From Sphingomonas sp. DG1-23 (lineage in GTDB: Bacteria; Pseudomonadota; Alphaproteobacteria; Sphingomonadales; Sphingomonadaceae), in the NCBI RefSeq assembly GCF_030730875.1, contig NZ_JAVAMA010000016.1:1-64000 (forward strand): 64,000 nt of DNA, in the 5' to 3' direction. Below, in pieces: positions 7,656 through 16,957 of this stretch. How positions within the stretch are numbered: position 1 is the first letter of the stretch; every line of letters starts with the position of its first letter. A model generated the notes under the pieces. The model did not search any database. It worked only from the letters and a program-made list of their open reading frames with translations, and was not told the origin of the DNA. The position numbers and the translations under genes were made by a program.

Positions 7656-9338
7656 ATGGTCGGGGGGATCATCAGGCTGTTGCTGGCGCTTGCCGGATGC
7701 ATCGCATTGCTCTGCGGTGCTCCCGCGCATGCGCAGAAGGGCGTGGCCGGCAAGCCGCTTGCGGTCTGCATCTTGCGCGACACCGGCGGCATGGATCCGG
7801 CCGCGCTGATCCGCCAGCCCGGGCGTTTCGATTGCAGAACCGACCAATATCGTTTCGGCCCCGGCAATTACTGGGTGATCTCGCAGAATATCGACCAGAT
7901 TTCGCACCCCCATCTGCCGCTCAACGTGCGGGTGGCGAGCCTGTGGCAGCGGGGCCTGACGCTGCACACCCTCTATGCCGACGGCAGCATCGCCACCCAG
8001 ACCACCGACGCCCGCGGCATCACGCCGCTGATCCAGCTCGGCGCGATCGCCGAGCAGCCGCTTCCCGCCCGCGAGTCGAAGGTGGTTCGGCTGCTCTGGC
8101 GGGTCGAAGGGGCCACCAATCTGCGCGGCGTGTTGCTCGGCGCGCGCCTGTCGACCGCGAAGGAGAGCGCGCACGCCAATCTGGCGATGGCGGCGCTCTA
8201 TGCGGGATTTGCCGGGCTCTCGATCGCGCTGATCATCTACAATCTCGCATTGTGGGGCGCGCTGCGGCATCGCTTCCAGCTTTATTACTGCCTGATGGTC
8301 GGCTTGCTGCTGGCCTATGTCTTCTCTTCCTCGGGCGCGCTCGCCTGGGCATGGCCGGAGATCGCCAACAACACCCGGCTGCGCACCAATTTCCTTTTGC
8401 TCGGCGGCACCGGCACCGCAGCGCTCGTCTTCGCGCGCAGCTTCTTCGAGGAGCGCGTCTTTGCCGGCTGGCTCGGCCGCTACGCCACTGCAGTCGGATT
8501 CGCGATGAGTGGAATCGGGCTGTTCTATTTCCTCACCGCGCCCTTCGCGATCCGCATCTCGGACACGGCGTTCACCTGCTCGTTCGTCGCGCTCTCCGCC
8601 GCGGTCTTCCCCTTGTTGTGGCGCGCTTGGCGGCTGCGCAGCAACTATCTCTGGCTGTTCGCCTTCGCCTGGGGCGCGCCGATCCTCACCGCCGCGCTCC
8701 GCGCGGTCGCCAATCTGCATCTGATCCCATGGGGTTTCTGGATCGACAATTCGACGATCCTCGCGATGATGATCGAGGCGATCGTCTCGTCGCTCGCAGT
8801 CGCCTATCGCATCAAGCTGCTCCGCGACGAGCGCGACGACGCGATCGAGCGCGAAGTGATGATGCGCCGCCTCGCCGACACCGATCCGCTCACCGGGCTG
8901 CTCAATCGCCGCGCCTTTCTCAGCCAGGCGATCGGCCGTACCGGCGAGCAACTGCTGCTGATCATCGATCTCGACCATTTCAAGCGCGTCAACGAGACGC
9001 TCGGCCATGACGGCGGCGACGAAGTGCTCCGCGTGTTCGCGCGGATGCTGCGCACGTCGGTGCCGCAAGGCACGCTGGTTGCGCGGATCGGCGGCGAGGA
9101 GTTCGCGGTCCTCACCCCCGTCGATGCGCCGGTCGAACCCGAAGCGGTGCTCGCCCGGCTCCGCCAGATGCGCATGCCGTTCGACATCCAGGTGACCGCC
9201 AGCATCGGCACGTGCCGCGGCACGCTGACCAGCGAAGTCGAATGGAAGGCATTGTACCGCATCGCCGATTCCGCATTGTTCGACGCCAAGTCCGCCGGAC
9301 GCGATCGGGTTCGCAACGCCCTGCGCGAAGCCGCCTGA
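7656..9338 (+). CDS. Diguanylate cyclase with 7TM sensor (7TMR-DISM plus GGDEF)
   Basis: A 560-residue membrane signalling protein. A signal sequence (residues 1-26) is followed by a periplasmic DISMED2-like beta domain (about 27-170), seven membrane helices (about 175-385), a short coiled linker (RDERDDAIEREVMMRRLA) and a GGDEF domain (about 405-555). The active site is intact: DPLTGLLNRRAF, DLDHFKRVNETLGHDGGDE and GGEEF at 479-483. The product would be cyclic di-GMP. The allosteric I-site RxxD five residues before GGEEF is absent (PQGT instead), so feedback inhibition through that site is not expected. ATG 7656 has only a weak ribosome binding site. It is divergent from the DUF418 gene. Confidence 0.92.
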   Translation: MVGGIIRLLLALAGCIALLCGAPAHAQKGVAGKPLAVCILRDTGGMDPAALIRQPGRFDCRTDQYRFGPGNYWVISQNIDQISHPHLPLNVRVASLWQRGLTLHTLYADGSIATQTTDARGITPLIQLGAIAEQPLPARESKVVRLLWRVEGATNLRGVLLGARLSTAKESAHANLAMAALYAGFAGLSIALIIYNLALWGALRHRFQLYYCLMVGLLLAYVFSSSGALAWAWPEIANNTRLRTNFLLLGGTGTAALVFARSFFEERVFAGWLGRYATAVGFAMSGIGLFYFLTAPFAIRISDTAFTCSFVALSAAVFPLLWRAWRLRSNYLWLFAFAWGAPILTAALRAVANLHLIPWGFWIDNSTILAMMIEAIVSSLAVAYRIKLLRDERDDAIEREVMMRRLADTDPLTGLLNRRAFLSQAIGRTGEQLLLIIDLDHFKRVNETLGHDGGDEVLRVFARMLRTSVPQGTLVARIGGEEFAVLTPVDAPVEPEAVLARLRQMRMPFDIQVTASIGTCRGTLTSEVEWKALYRIADSALFDAKSAGRDRVRNALREAA

Positions 9339-9392
9339 TTCGCTTGCCGCGCGCGGTGCCGGAGCCTATGGGCGTCGGCGAAGGGAATGGGG

Positions 9393-9599
9393 ATGTTCAA
9401 GCGTAACCGCATCGTGCTGATCGCGTCCGCCGCGGCGCTCGCCTTGCTGGCATGGGCCTCGCCCGATCATCGCGCCGACATTCGCATCCTCGCGCATCGT
9501 CCCGGCGACCTCGCCCCGCAAAAGGCACAGGCGATCATCGATATCGGCCTCGCCTCGGTCTCGGTGCTCGTCACGTGGAGCAAGCGGCTGGGCTATTGA
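9393..9599 (+). CDS. Small membrane-anchored hypothetical protein
   Basis: A 68-residue frame with one N-terminal hydrophobic segment (IVLIASAAALALLAWA) and a short polar-then-apolar tail ending WSKRLGY. ATG 9393 is placed 7 bases after AAGGG (9381-9385); ATG 9387 in the same frame is too close. Codon use is GC-rich at third positions, as in the neighbours. It may be a small lipid-associated or exported protein. No family is recognised, and its short length leaves real doubt. Confidence 0.5.
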   Translation: MFKRNRIVLIASAAALALLAWASPDHRADIRILAHRPGDLAPQKAQAIIDIGLASVSVLVTWSKRLGY

Positions 9600-9631
9600 A
9601 CGATCGCCGCGGCTTGCTTACACCCGTGTAA

Positions 9632-11323
9632 ATGACCGATCCCGAGCACGTCTGGCGCACCGCGTTTAATCATCCGGGCCAATGGGATACCAGCTTCCCG
9701 CCCGCGTCGATGGTCGACCTTTTCGAAGCGAGCGCCACCGCGCATCCGCACGACCCGTTGCTCGACTTCATGGGCCGCAAATACAGCTATGGCGAGACGC
9801 TCGACGGGGTCCACCGCGTCGCCTGCGGACTGAAGGCGCTCGGCTATGGCCGCGGCGACCGGATCGGGCTGTTCCTGCCCAACGTCCCGCATTATGTCGC
9901 GGCCTATTACGGCATCCTCAAGCTCGGCGCGACCGTGGTCAATTTCTCGCCGCTTTACTCGGTCGAGGAACTGGCGGCGCAGGTCGAGGATTCGGGCACC
10001 CGATTGCTCTTCACCCTGTCCGCCTCGGCATTGCTGCCCACCGCGCTCAAGGTGCTCGAGCAAAGCGGGCTCGAGCGGCTGGTGGTCGGCTCGGTGGCGG
10101 GGGCACTCCCCCCCGCCAAGTCGCTTTTCTATCGCTGGTTCAAGACCAGGGAAGTCGCCGAGCGCCCCGATGATCCGCGCATCCTCGCTTTCTCGCAGCT
10201 GATCGCCAACAAGGGCGGCTGCGACCCGGTGGCGCTGGATCCCGAACGCGACGTCGCGCTGATCCAATATACCGGCGGCACCACCGGCACGCCCAAGGGC
10301 GCCGTGCTCACCCATCAGAATCTCTCGGCCAATGCCCGGCAGGTCGCCCAGCTCGACCCCGAATTCGGCAAGAACAAGGATTCGATCCTCGGCGTCCTGC
10401 CCTTCTTCCACGTCTTCGCCAATACCTGCGTGCTCAACCGCACGGTGCTGACCGGCGGCGAGATCGTCATGCTGCCGCGTTTCAACGCCAAGCAGGCGCT
10501 TGCCGAGCTGCGCCGCACCCGCCCGCGCTCGCTGCCGGGCGTCCCGACCATGTACCAGGCCTTGCTCGACGCGCCGGGAATGAAGCCCGGCGACTTCAGC
10601 TCGCTGCGTTATTGCATCTCGGGCGGCGCGCCGCTCCCGGCCCAGCTCAAGGAAGAATGGGAGCGCATCACCGGCGCACGCGTGATCGAGGGCTATGGCT
10701 TGTCCGAAAGCTCGGGCGTGGTCTCGACCAACCCCTATGACGGGATCAACAAGCCCGGCACGATCGGCCAGCCGCTCGCCGCCACCCGCGTCCGACTCGT
10801 CGACAAGGAAGACCCCACCCGGCCGCCGCCGCCGGGCGAGCCCGGCGAGATCGTCGTCTCGGGCCCGCAGATCATGCGGGGCTATTGGAACCGCCCCGAC
10901 GCCGACGCCGAGACGTTCGCCGAAGTCGATGGTGAGGGGCATTGGCTGCGCACCGGCGATGTCGGGACGATCGACGCGGACGGCTATATCCGCATCGTCG
11001 ACCGGCTCAAGGACATGATCGCGGTCGGCGGCTTCAAGGTATTCCCGAGCCAGATCGAGGCAGTGCTCTATCGCCATCCGGCGATCAAGGAAGCGCTCGT
11101 GATCGGCCTGCCCGATGCCTATCATGGCGAACTCCCGCACGCTTATGTCGTGCTCGACCCCGAAGCCGATCCGGTCTCCGGGCCCGAGCTCTGCCTCTGG
11201 CTCAACGGCCAGCTCGGCAAGCACGAACGCGTCTCGCAGGTCGTGGTGCGCGAGAGCCTGCCCAAGACGATGATCGGGAAATTGAGCCGCAAGGATCTGA
11301 TCGCCGAGGTCTCCGCAAAGTAA
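9632..11323 (+). CDS. Long-chain fatty acid / dicarboxylate--CoA ligase
   Basis: A 563-residue AMP-forming acyl-CoA synthetase of the ANL superfamily. The P-loop YTGGTTGTPKGAVLTH lies at about residues 212-227, the adenylation motif GYGLSESSG at about 354-362, the hinge region TGDVGTIDADGYIRIVDRLK near 447, and the catalytic lysine motif PKTMIGKLSRKDL at the C-terminus. It activates a carboxylic acid to acyl-AMP and then to acyl-CoA in the cytoplasm, feeding beta-oxidation or lipid synthesis. The substrate chain cannot be told from sequence. ATG 9632 starts right after the small upstream frame and may be co-transcribed with it. A hairpin follows the stop. Confidence 0.93.
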   Translation: MTDPEHVWRTAFNHPGQWDTSFPPASMVDLFEASATAHPHDPLLDFMGRKYSYGETLDGVHRVACGLKALGYGRGDRIGLFLPNVPHYVAAYYGILKLGATVVNFSPLYSVEELAAQVEDSGTRLLFTLSASALLPTALKVLEQSGLERLVVGSVAGALPPAKSLFYRWFKTREVAERPDDPRILAFSQLIANKGGCDPVALDPERDVALIQYTGGTTGTPKGAVLTHQNLSANARQVAQLDPEFGKNKDSILGVLPFFHVFANTCVLNRTVLTGGEIVMLPRFNAKQALAELRRTRPRSLPGVPTMYQALLDAPGMKPGDFSSLRYCISGGAPLPAQLKEEWERITGARVIEGYGLSESSGVVSTNPYDGINKPGTIGQPLAATRVRLVDKEDPTRPPPPGEPGEIVVSGPQIMRGYWNRPDADAETFAEVDGEGHWLRTGDVGTIDADGYIRIVDRLKDMIAVGGFKVFPSQIEAVLYRHPAIKEALVIGLPDAYHGELPHAYVVLDPEADPVSGPELCLWLNGQLGKHERVSQVVVRESLPKTMIGKLSRKDLIAEVSAK

Positions 11324-11325
11324 AA

Positions 11326-11351
11326 TCCTCCCTCGCGCAGCGGGGGGAGGA
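11326..11351. terminator. Possible terminator after the acyl-CoA ligase
   Basis: Stem TCCTCCC / GGGAGGA with a 12-base loop, directly after the stop codon at 11323 and before the convergent aldehyde dehydrogenase stop at 11389. No U-run follows, so termination strength is uncertain. Confidence 0.4.
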
Positions 11352-11388
11352 GTCGAACAGTGCCCTCCAGCAGGGCTTGATGGAGCGC

Positions 11389-12768
11389 TCAATCCCCGGC
11401 TTTGCCCCCGCCGAACATCACTGCCTTCAGGTTCATGAACTCGTGCATCCCCCAAGGGCCAAGCTCGCGCCCGTGCCCCGACAGCTTTACCCCACCGAAC
11501 GGCGCTTCGGGGGTCGAGGCGAGCAAGGAATTGACCGCGGTCATTCCCGACTGAATGTCGCGCGCGAACCGCTCGATTTCGGCCTCGTCCTGCGTCCACA
11601 CCGCCGAACCCAGCCCATAGGGCACGTCATTCGCCAGCGCGATCGCGGCGTCGATGTCGTCGGCCTTGTACACAGCGGCGACCGGCCCGAAAATCTCTTC
11701 CTTCGCCACATCGCTCTCCGGATCGAGCCCGACCAGCACCCCGGGCGTCATCCACGCGCCCTCACGGTCGATCTTCTCGGCGCCGTGCAGCAAGGTCGCC
11801 CCCGCCGCCCTGGCGCGTTCGACCTGTTCGAGCACGGTATCGCGCTGCCCCACGCTCGAAAGCGGCCCCATCACCGTCGTGTCGTCCATCGGGTCGCCGA
11901 TCTTCACTGCCTTCATCCCCGCCGAGAATTTGTCGAGGAACGCGTCATAGATTTCGGCGTGGACGATCATCCGCTTCGCGCAGATGCAGCTCTGCCCGGC
12001 ATTCTGCACGCGTGCGGTCACCGCGGTCTTCGCCGCGAGGTCGAGATCGGCCGAAGGCATCACGATCAGCGGATCCGATCCGCCGAGCTCGAGCACGACT
12101 TTCTTGAGCGCCCTGCCCGCCGCCGCCGCGACCTTGGCGCCCGCGCCTTCGCTGCCGGTGAGCGTCACTGCCACCACGCGCTTGTCGGCGATGATGTCGG
12201 AGACCCTGTCCGATTTGATCGCGAGGTTCTGGAACAGTCCGTCGGGCGCGCCCGCCGCACTCGCCAATTGCTGCATCAGCGCCGCGCAGCCCTGCACGCT
12301 CGACGCGTGCTTCAGCAGCGCGACATTGCCCGCCATGATCGTCGGCGCGAGGAAGCGCACCACCTGCCAATAGGGAAAATTCCACGGCATTACTGCGAGC
12401 ACCGGCCCCATGGGGAGCCAGCGCGCCACGGCATGCCCGGCCGGAGTCTGTACTTCGGCCGGCTCGAGATAGTCCGGTCCGCGCTCGGCATAATGCCGGA
12501 ATCCCGATATGCATTTCTCGACCTCGGCGATCGCGCCGGTGATCGGCTTGCCCATCTCCTTCACTGCGGTCTCGGCGAGGTGCCGCTTGTTCGCCTCCCA
12601 TTGATCGGCGATCGCGGAGAGCAATTGCGTCCGCTGATCGAGCGGCGAATCGCGCCACGCCGCGAAACAGGTCTGCGCACGGCTCAGCGCCAGCTCGACG
12701 CCGTCGGCATCCAGTTCGTCGAAGCTCTCCCCGGCCTCGCCGGTCGCGGGATTGATGCTGGTGAACAT
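11389..12768 (-). CDS. NAD(P)-dependent succinate-semialdehyde dehydrogenase family protein
   Basis: A 459-residue aldehyde dehydrogenase. The N-terminus FTSINPATGE is typical of the succinate-semialdehyde branch. The general-base glutamate lies in VVLELGGSDP (about residue 225), the catalytic cysteine in NAGQSCICAKR (about 259), and the C-terminal motif reads PFGGVKLSGHGRELG. It oxidises an aldehyde, probably succinate semialdehyde, to the acid with NAD(P)+. The size fits the short bacterial SSADH type. ATG 12768 has GAGGAGA upstream. The neighbouring acyl-CoA ligase is convergent, so a shared pathway is not implied. Confidence 0.9.
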   Translation of the reverse strand: MFTSINPATGEAGESFDELDADGVELALSRAQTCFAAWRDSPLDQRTQLLSAIADQWEANKRHLAETAVKEMGKPITGAIAEVEKCISGFRHYAERGPDYLEPAEVQTPAGHAVARWLPMGPVLAVMPWNFPYWQVVRFLAPTIMAGNVALLKHASSVQGCAALMQQLASAAGAPDGLFQNLAIKSDRVSDIIADKRVVAVTLTGSEGAGAKVAAAAGRALKKVVLELGGSDPLIVMPSADLDLAAKTAVTARVQNAGQSCICAKRMIVHAEIYDAFLDKFSAGMKAVKIGDPMDDTTVMGPLSSVGQRDTVLEQVERARAAGATLLHGAEKIDREGAWMTPGVLVGLDPESDVAKEEIFGPVAAVYKADDIDAAIALANDVPYGLGSAVWTQDEAEIERFARDIQSGMTAVNSLLASTPEAPFGGVKLSGHGRELGPWGMHEFMNLKAVMFGGGKAGD

Positions 12769-12911
12769 GAGCGCTTCTCCTCGGATTGCGCCCTCTAGAT
12801 GTGGCGCGGTCCGGCGGTTGCAACCCAATCCTCCCCGGGCTCGCTGGAGGATTTCTCTGCTCGCCCGCCGCACTGTTGCAATCCCCGCCTGCCCTGCCGC
12901 ATAGCGACGAC

Positions 12912-13157
12912 ATGGCAGACGAAGCGCAGATTACGGAACTCTCGTTCGAAGAGGCCCTCAAGGAGCTCGAGCGAATCGTGAGTCGGCTCGAGAGCGGCGA
13001 CGCGCAGCTTCAGGAGGCGATCGACCTGTACGAGCGCGGCGACCAGCTTCGCCGCCAATGCGCCGCACGGCTCGATTCGGCGCAGGCGCGCATCGAGGCG
13101 ATCCGCACCGACGCGCAGGGCCGTGCCGTGGGCACCGCTCCCTTCGCCGCCGGCTGA
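12912..13157 (+). CDS. xseB: Exodeoxyribonuclease VII small subunit
   Basis: An 81-residue XseB protein, the usual length. The core SFEEALKELERIVSRLESG followed by LQEAIDLYERGDQLRRQCAARLDSAQARIE is diagnostic and forms the helical hairpin that binds XseA. With XseA it degrades single-stranded DNA processively. xseA is not in the window. The ispA-type gene follows 4 bases after the stop, a common alphaproteobacterial arrangement, although the dxs gene that often follows is absent here. Confidence 0.95.
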   Translation: MADEAQITELSFEEALKELERIVSRLESGDAQLQEAIDLYERGDQLRRQCAARLDSAQARIEAIRTDAQGRAVGTAPFAAG

Positions 13158-13161
13158 CCGA

Positions 13162-14070
13162 GTGCAGCGCGTGGCCGATGCGTCCCTCGCGCTCCAGGCG
13201 GCGCTCCGGCAAGTCTCCACCGAGATCGATCGCCAGTTCGATCTGCTGCTCGCGATTCCCGACGATCCGCGCAAAGGGCTCTATCGCGCGATGCGCCATG
13301 CCGCGATCGGCGGCGGCAAGAGGCTGCGGCCCTTGCTCGTATTCGGAACCGCGGGCCTGTTCGGCGTCAACCGCACCGCGATCGCCCGCGTCGCCACCGC
13401 GCTCGAATGCATCCATGTCTATTCGCTGATCCATGACGATCTGCCTGCGATGGATGATGACGATATGCGCCGCGGCAAGCCGACGGTGCACAAGGCGTTC
13501 GACGAGGCGACCGCGATCCTCGCCGGCGATTGCCTCCACGCGCTCGCCTTCGAGATCCTCGCCGACGATGCCACCCATCCCGATCCGTTCGTGCGGGTCG
13601 AATTGGTCGGCGCGCTCGCCCATGCCTCGGGCCCGGCGGGGATGGCCGGGGGGCAGATGATGGATCTCGAAGCCGAGAAAACCGGCTTCGACCTGCCGAC
13701 GGTGACCCGGCTGCAGGCGATGAAGACCGGTGCGCTGATCAGTTGCGCGGTCGAGAGCGGCGCGATCCTCGGCCGGGTGCCGCCCGAGGGCCGCACCGGG
13801 CTGCGCGGCTATGCCCGCGACGTCGGCCTCGCCTTCCAGATCGCCGACGACATTCTCGACGCTGAGGGCGACGAGGAACTGGCCGGCAAGAAATTGCGCA
13901 AGGACGAAGCGGCGGGCAAGGAGACCTTCCTCACCTTGCTCGGGCTCGAGCGTGCCCGCGAGCAGGCCCGGTTGCTCGTCGACCAGGCGATAGCCCATCT
14001 CAAGCCTTATGGTGCGGAAGCCGACCTGCTCCGCGATATCGCACGCTACACGTTGGAGAGGGATCGATGA
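13162..14070 (+). CDS. ispA: Polyprenyl synthetase, farnesyl diphosphate synthase type
   Basis: About 302 residues. It condenses DMAPP/GPP with IPP to make farnesyl diphosphate for quinones, hopanoids, carotenoids and undecaprenyl carriers. The first aspartate-rich motif DDLPAMDDDDMRRG (about residues 92-105) has the two-residue insertion of bacterial FPP synthases; the second, DDILDAEGD, lies at about 229. GGGKRLRPLL and GDCLHALAFEIL are also family landmarks. The start is uncertain: GTG 13162 and GTG 13171 both fit, and neither has a strong ribosome binding site. Translation is probably coupled to xseB. The stop overlaps the coaD start (ATGA). Confidence 0.93.
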   Translation: MQRVADASLALQAALRQVSTEIDRQFDLLLAIPDDPRKGLYRAMRHAAIGGGKRLRPLLVFGTAGLFGVNRTAIARVATALECIHVYSLIHDDLPAMDDDDMRRGKPTVHKAFDEATAILAGDCLHALAFEILADDATHPDPFVRVELVGALAHASGPAGMAGGQMMDLEAEKTGFDLPTVTRLQAMKTGALISCAVESGAILGRVPPEGRTGLRGYARDVGLAFQIADDILDAEGDEELAGKKLRKDEAAGKETFLTLLGLERAREQARLLVDQAIAHLKPYGAEADLLRDIARYTLERDR

Positions 14071-14573
14071 CCATCCGCACCGGCGTCTATCCCGGCACCT
14101 TCGATCCGATCACCCGCGGCCATATGGACATCATCCGCCGCGGCGCGAAGCTGGTCGACCGGCTGGTGATCGGGGTGACCACCAATCCGTCCAAATCGCC
14201 GATGTTCACGATCGAGGAACGGATGGAGATGGTGAAGCGCGAGACCGCCGACATCCGCGGCGAAATCCACGTCGTCAGCTTCGATTCGCTGCTGATGGAC
14301 TTTGCCGAGCGCGAAGGCGCCAACATGATCGTCCGCGGACTCCGCGCCGTCGCCGACTTCGAATATGAATATCAGATGGCGGGGATGAACCAGCAGCTCA
14401 ACGATCGGGTCGAGACGGTCTTCCTGATGGCCGACGTCTCGCTCCAGCCGATCGCCAGCCGGCTGGTAAAGGAGATCGCGCTCTATGGCGGCGCGATCCG
14501 CAAGTTCGTCAGCCCCGCGGTCGAAGCCGACGTCGCGCGCCGCGTCTCGGAGATCGGCCGCAAAGGGTCCTGA
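14067..14573 (+). CDS. coaD: Pantetheine-phosphate adenylyltransferase
   Basis: A 168-residue CoaD, standard length. It transfers AMP from ATP to 4'-phosphopantetheine in coenzyme A synthesis. The nucleotidyltransferase motif reads GVYPGTFDPITRGHMD (T-x-G-H near residue 16-19). The C-terminal catalytic segment SLQPIASRLVKEIALYGG carries the expected S-S/A-[ST]-x-[ILVM]-[RK] pattern. Its start codon overlaps the ispA stop by four bases, indicating translational coupling. Confidence 0.96.
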   Translation: MTIRTGVYPGTFDPITRGHMDIIRRGAKLVDRLVIGVTTNPSKSPMFTIEERMEMVKRETADIRGEIHVVSFDSLLMDFAEREGANMIVRGLRAVADFEYEYQMAGMNQQLNDRVETVFLMADVSLQPIASRLVKEIALYGGAIRKFVSPAVEADVARRVSEIGRKGS

Positions 14574-14654
14574 GCCAGCCGAAACGCTGCCTTTCCGCCG
14601 CCACACCTTTGTTCTAGACCCTTTTCCGACAAGAAGATCCGAGTGGGGATATCG

Positions 14655-15356
14655 ATGCGTTTCGTTGCCGCCCTGGCCGCTGCTGCCGCCATGATGTTTG
14701 CCGTGCCCGCCGCCGCGCAGGGCGGGGGTGGCCCGCCGGCCAAGCCGGAGATCGAGACCTTCAAGGGCGTCGCCGCCGATCCCAAGGCTGCGGTCGCCAC
14801 CACCGTCGCCGCCGATCCCGAAAACACCTGGGTGCTCGATCTCTCGACCGGCGGCCGCGTCACCATCCGGCTGCGCCCCGATGTCGCGCCCAAGATGGTC
14901 GAGCAGATCAAGACGCTCACCCGCCGCAAATTCTATGACGGCACCATTTTCCACCGTGTGATCGACGGCCCCGAGAACATGGCGCAGGGCGGCGATCCCA
15001 CCGGCACCGGCACCGGCGAATCCGATCTCCCCGACGTGGTCGCCGAGTTCAACAATCTGCCGCACGTCCGCGGTGCGGTCTCGGCCGCGCGGACCAAGGA
15101 CCCGAACAGCGCCAACAGCCAGTTCTTCATCATGTTCGGTCCGCGCCTCGGCTTCGACCATGATTATACCGTGTTCGGCCGGGTGGTCGGCGGCATGCAA
15201 TGGGTCGACAAGATCGAGCGCGGCGAGCCGCCTGCGAGCCCGACCAGGATCCTCCATGCCTATATCGCGGCGGACAATCCGCCGGCCTATCAGGCGCCGC
15301 CGGTCGCCGCTCCGGCGCTGCCGGAGGGCGAGACCAAGGTCACGCTGCCGCAATAG
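14655..15356 (+). CDS. Secreted cyclophilin-type peptidyl-prolyl cis-trans isomerase
   Basis: A 233-residue periplasmic rotamase. The signal peptide [20 protein letters not shown] ends at AQ. The cyclophilin core contains [27 protein letters not shown] and [20 protein letters not shown], the last carrying the usual active-site segment. It isomerises prolyl bonds and helps fold outer membrane and periplasmic proteins. A C-terminal tail of about 35 residues ([18 protein letters not shown]) is proline-rich. ATG 14655 is chosen over GTG 14643 because the signal peptide begins there. queA follows 13 bases later. Confidence 0.93.
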   Translation: MRFVAALAAAAAMMFAVPAAAQGGGGPPAKPEIETFKGVAADPKAAVATTVAADPENTWVLDLSTGGRVTIRLRPDVAPKMVEQIKTLTRRKFYDGTIFHRVIDGPENMAQGGDPTGTGTGESDLPDVVAEFNNLPHVRGAVSAARTKDPNSANSQFFIMFGPRLGFDHDYTVFGRVVGGMQWVDKIERGEPPASPTRILHAYIAADNPPAYQAPPVAAPALPEGETKVTLPQ

Positions 15357-15369
15357 TGCCACGTATCAG

Positions 15370-16395
15370 GTGAACGTCGAACTATTCGATTTCGCGCTGC
15401 CGCCGGAGCGGATCGCATTGCGCCCGGCGGCGCCGCGCGATTCCGCCCGGCTGCTGGTGCTCGACGGCGCGGATACGCGCGATGCCCGTGTCGGCGACTT
15501 GCCCGCATGCCTGCGCAAGGGCGACTTGCTGGTGTTCAACGACACCCGCGTCATTCCCGCCCAGCTCGAGGGACTGCGCGGCGCGGCAAGGATCGGCGCG
15601 ACCCTGCACAAGCGCGAGGGGCCGCGGCGCTGGCGCGCCTTCATCCGCAACGCCAAAAGGCTGCGCGAAGGCGACAGCGTGGATTTCGGCGAGGGCGTCA
15701 CCGCGACCGCTTCGGACCGTGCCGAGGATGGCAGCTTCGCGCTCGATTTCGCCGGCGACGCGCCGGTCGAATTGCTCCTCGAACGCTGCGGCCGGATGCC
15801 GCTGCCGCCCTATATCGCCTCGAAGCGCCCGACCGACGCGCGCGACGCCGACGACTATCAGACGATGTTCGCCAGCGAACCCGGCGCGGTGGCGGCGCCG
15901 ACCGCGGCGCTGCATTTCACGCCCCAACTGCTCGCCGCGCTCGATGCCGCCGGCATCGGCCATGCCACGCTGACTCTCCATGTCGGCGCGGGCACTTTCC
16001 TGCCGGTCAAGGCCGAGGACACCGATGCGCACAAGATGCACGCCGAATGGGGCCGGATCGACGCGGCGACCGCAGACCGGCTCAATGCGGTCCGCGCCGC
16101 GGGCGGCCGGGTGATCGCGGTCGGCACCACCAGCCTGCGCCTGATCGAGAGCGCCGCTCGCGAGGACGGCATCATCGCGCCGTTCGAAGGCGACACCGCG
16201 ATCTTCATCACCCCGGGCTATCGCTTTCGCGGGATCGACGGGCTGGTCACCAACTTCCATCTGCCGCGCTCGACCTTGTTCATGCTGGTATCGGCGCTGA
16301 TGGGGCTCGAGCGGATGCAGGCGGCCTATGCGCATGCCATTGCCACCGACTATCGCTTCTATAGCTATGGCGATGCCAGCCTGTTGCTGCCCTGA
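15370..16395 (+). CDS. queA: tRNA preQ1(34) S-adenosylmethionine ribosyltransferase-isomerase
   Basis: A 341-residue QueA, standard length. It moves the ribosyl part of SAM onto preQ1 at the tRNA wobble position, making epoxyqueuosine. Family landmarks are [54 protein letters not shown] and [11 protein letters not shown] 15370 is the only start that gives the expected N-terminus ([20 protein letters not shown]) and overlaps no other gene. Tgt, the preceding step of the same pathway, is encoded at 19339. Confidence 0.96.
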   Translation: MNVELFDFALPPERIALRPAAPRDSARLLVLDGADTRDARVGDLPACLRKGDLLVFNDTRVIPAQLEGLRGAARIGATLHKREGPRRWRAFIRNAKRLREGDSVDFGEGVTATASDRAEDGSFALDFAGDAPVELLLERCGRMPLPPYIASKRPTDARDADDYQTMFASEPGAVAAPTAALHFTPQLLAALDAAGIGHATLTLHVGAGTFLPVKAEDTDAHKMHAEWGRIDAATADRLNAVRAAGGRVIAVGTTSLRLIESAAREDGIIAPFEGDTAIFITPGYRFRGIDGLVTNFHLPRSTLFMLVSALMGLERMQAAYAHAIATDYRFYSYGDASLLLP

Positions 16396-16408
16396 CGAGA
16401 GGATGAGG

Positions 16409-16915
16409 ATGCGCCTGTTCCTGATGCTCGCCGCGCTCGCCGCGACGCCCGCTTTGGCCCAGCAGGCGCCGGTCACGCCGGTCGTCCCCGGCCCGCAGGC
16501 CCAGCCCGCCGCGACGGTGATGGTCGAGCCGGTCGGCATGATGATCGCGGCGTTCGACGGCGACGGCGACGCCAGGGTCAGCCGCGCCGAATTCGATGCC
16601 GGGCTGCGCCGCAGCTTCGACAGCGTGGACACGGGCAAGACCGGGTCGCTCGGCTATATCGCCTTTTCCGACTGGTCCGAGCGCTGGCTCGGGGACCGCA
16701 ATACCTTGCCCAGCCCGTTCGAGACCGACCGCGACGGCGACAATCGCATCACCTGGGACGAGCTCGCCGCGCGCTTCGACCTGCTGTTCGCGCGGTTCGA
16801 TGCCAACAAGGACAATGCGATCACGCGCAGCGAATTGCTGACGCTGCGTCCGCAGCTGTTCGACCGGGATCGCCGCGGGCGGCCGATGGGCAAGTCCGCC
16901 CGGCCGCGTAATTGA
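16409..16915 (+). CDS. Secreted EF-hand calcium-binding protein
   Basis: A 168-residue protein with signal peptide MRLFLMLAALAATPALAQ. Four EF-hand loops are visible: residues 50-61 (DGDGDARVSRAE), 74-85 (DTGKTGSLGYIA, degenerate with G at 3 and A at 12), 107-118 (DRDGDNRITWDE) and 131-142 (DANKDNAITRSE). Three loops have canonical D/N at 1, 3, 5 and E at 12, so Ca2+ binding in the periplasm is likely. The physiological role is unknown. ATG 16409 is preferred to ATG 16403 because AGAGGA then has normal spacing. It is close behind queA (13 bases) but functionally unrelated. Confidence 0.88.
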   Translation: MRLFLMLAALAATPALAQQAPVTPVVPGPQAQPAATVMVEPVGMMIAAFDGDGDARVSRAEFDAGLRRSFDSVDTGKTGSLGYIAFSDWSERWLGDRNTLPSPFETDRDGDNRITWDELAARFDLLFARFDANKDNAITRSELLTLRPQLFDRDRRGRPMGKSARPRN

Positions 16916-16957
16916 GGTCCTAGCATCTCATGCGCATGCCCGGCTAAACCAGCTGCA

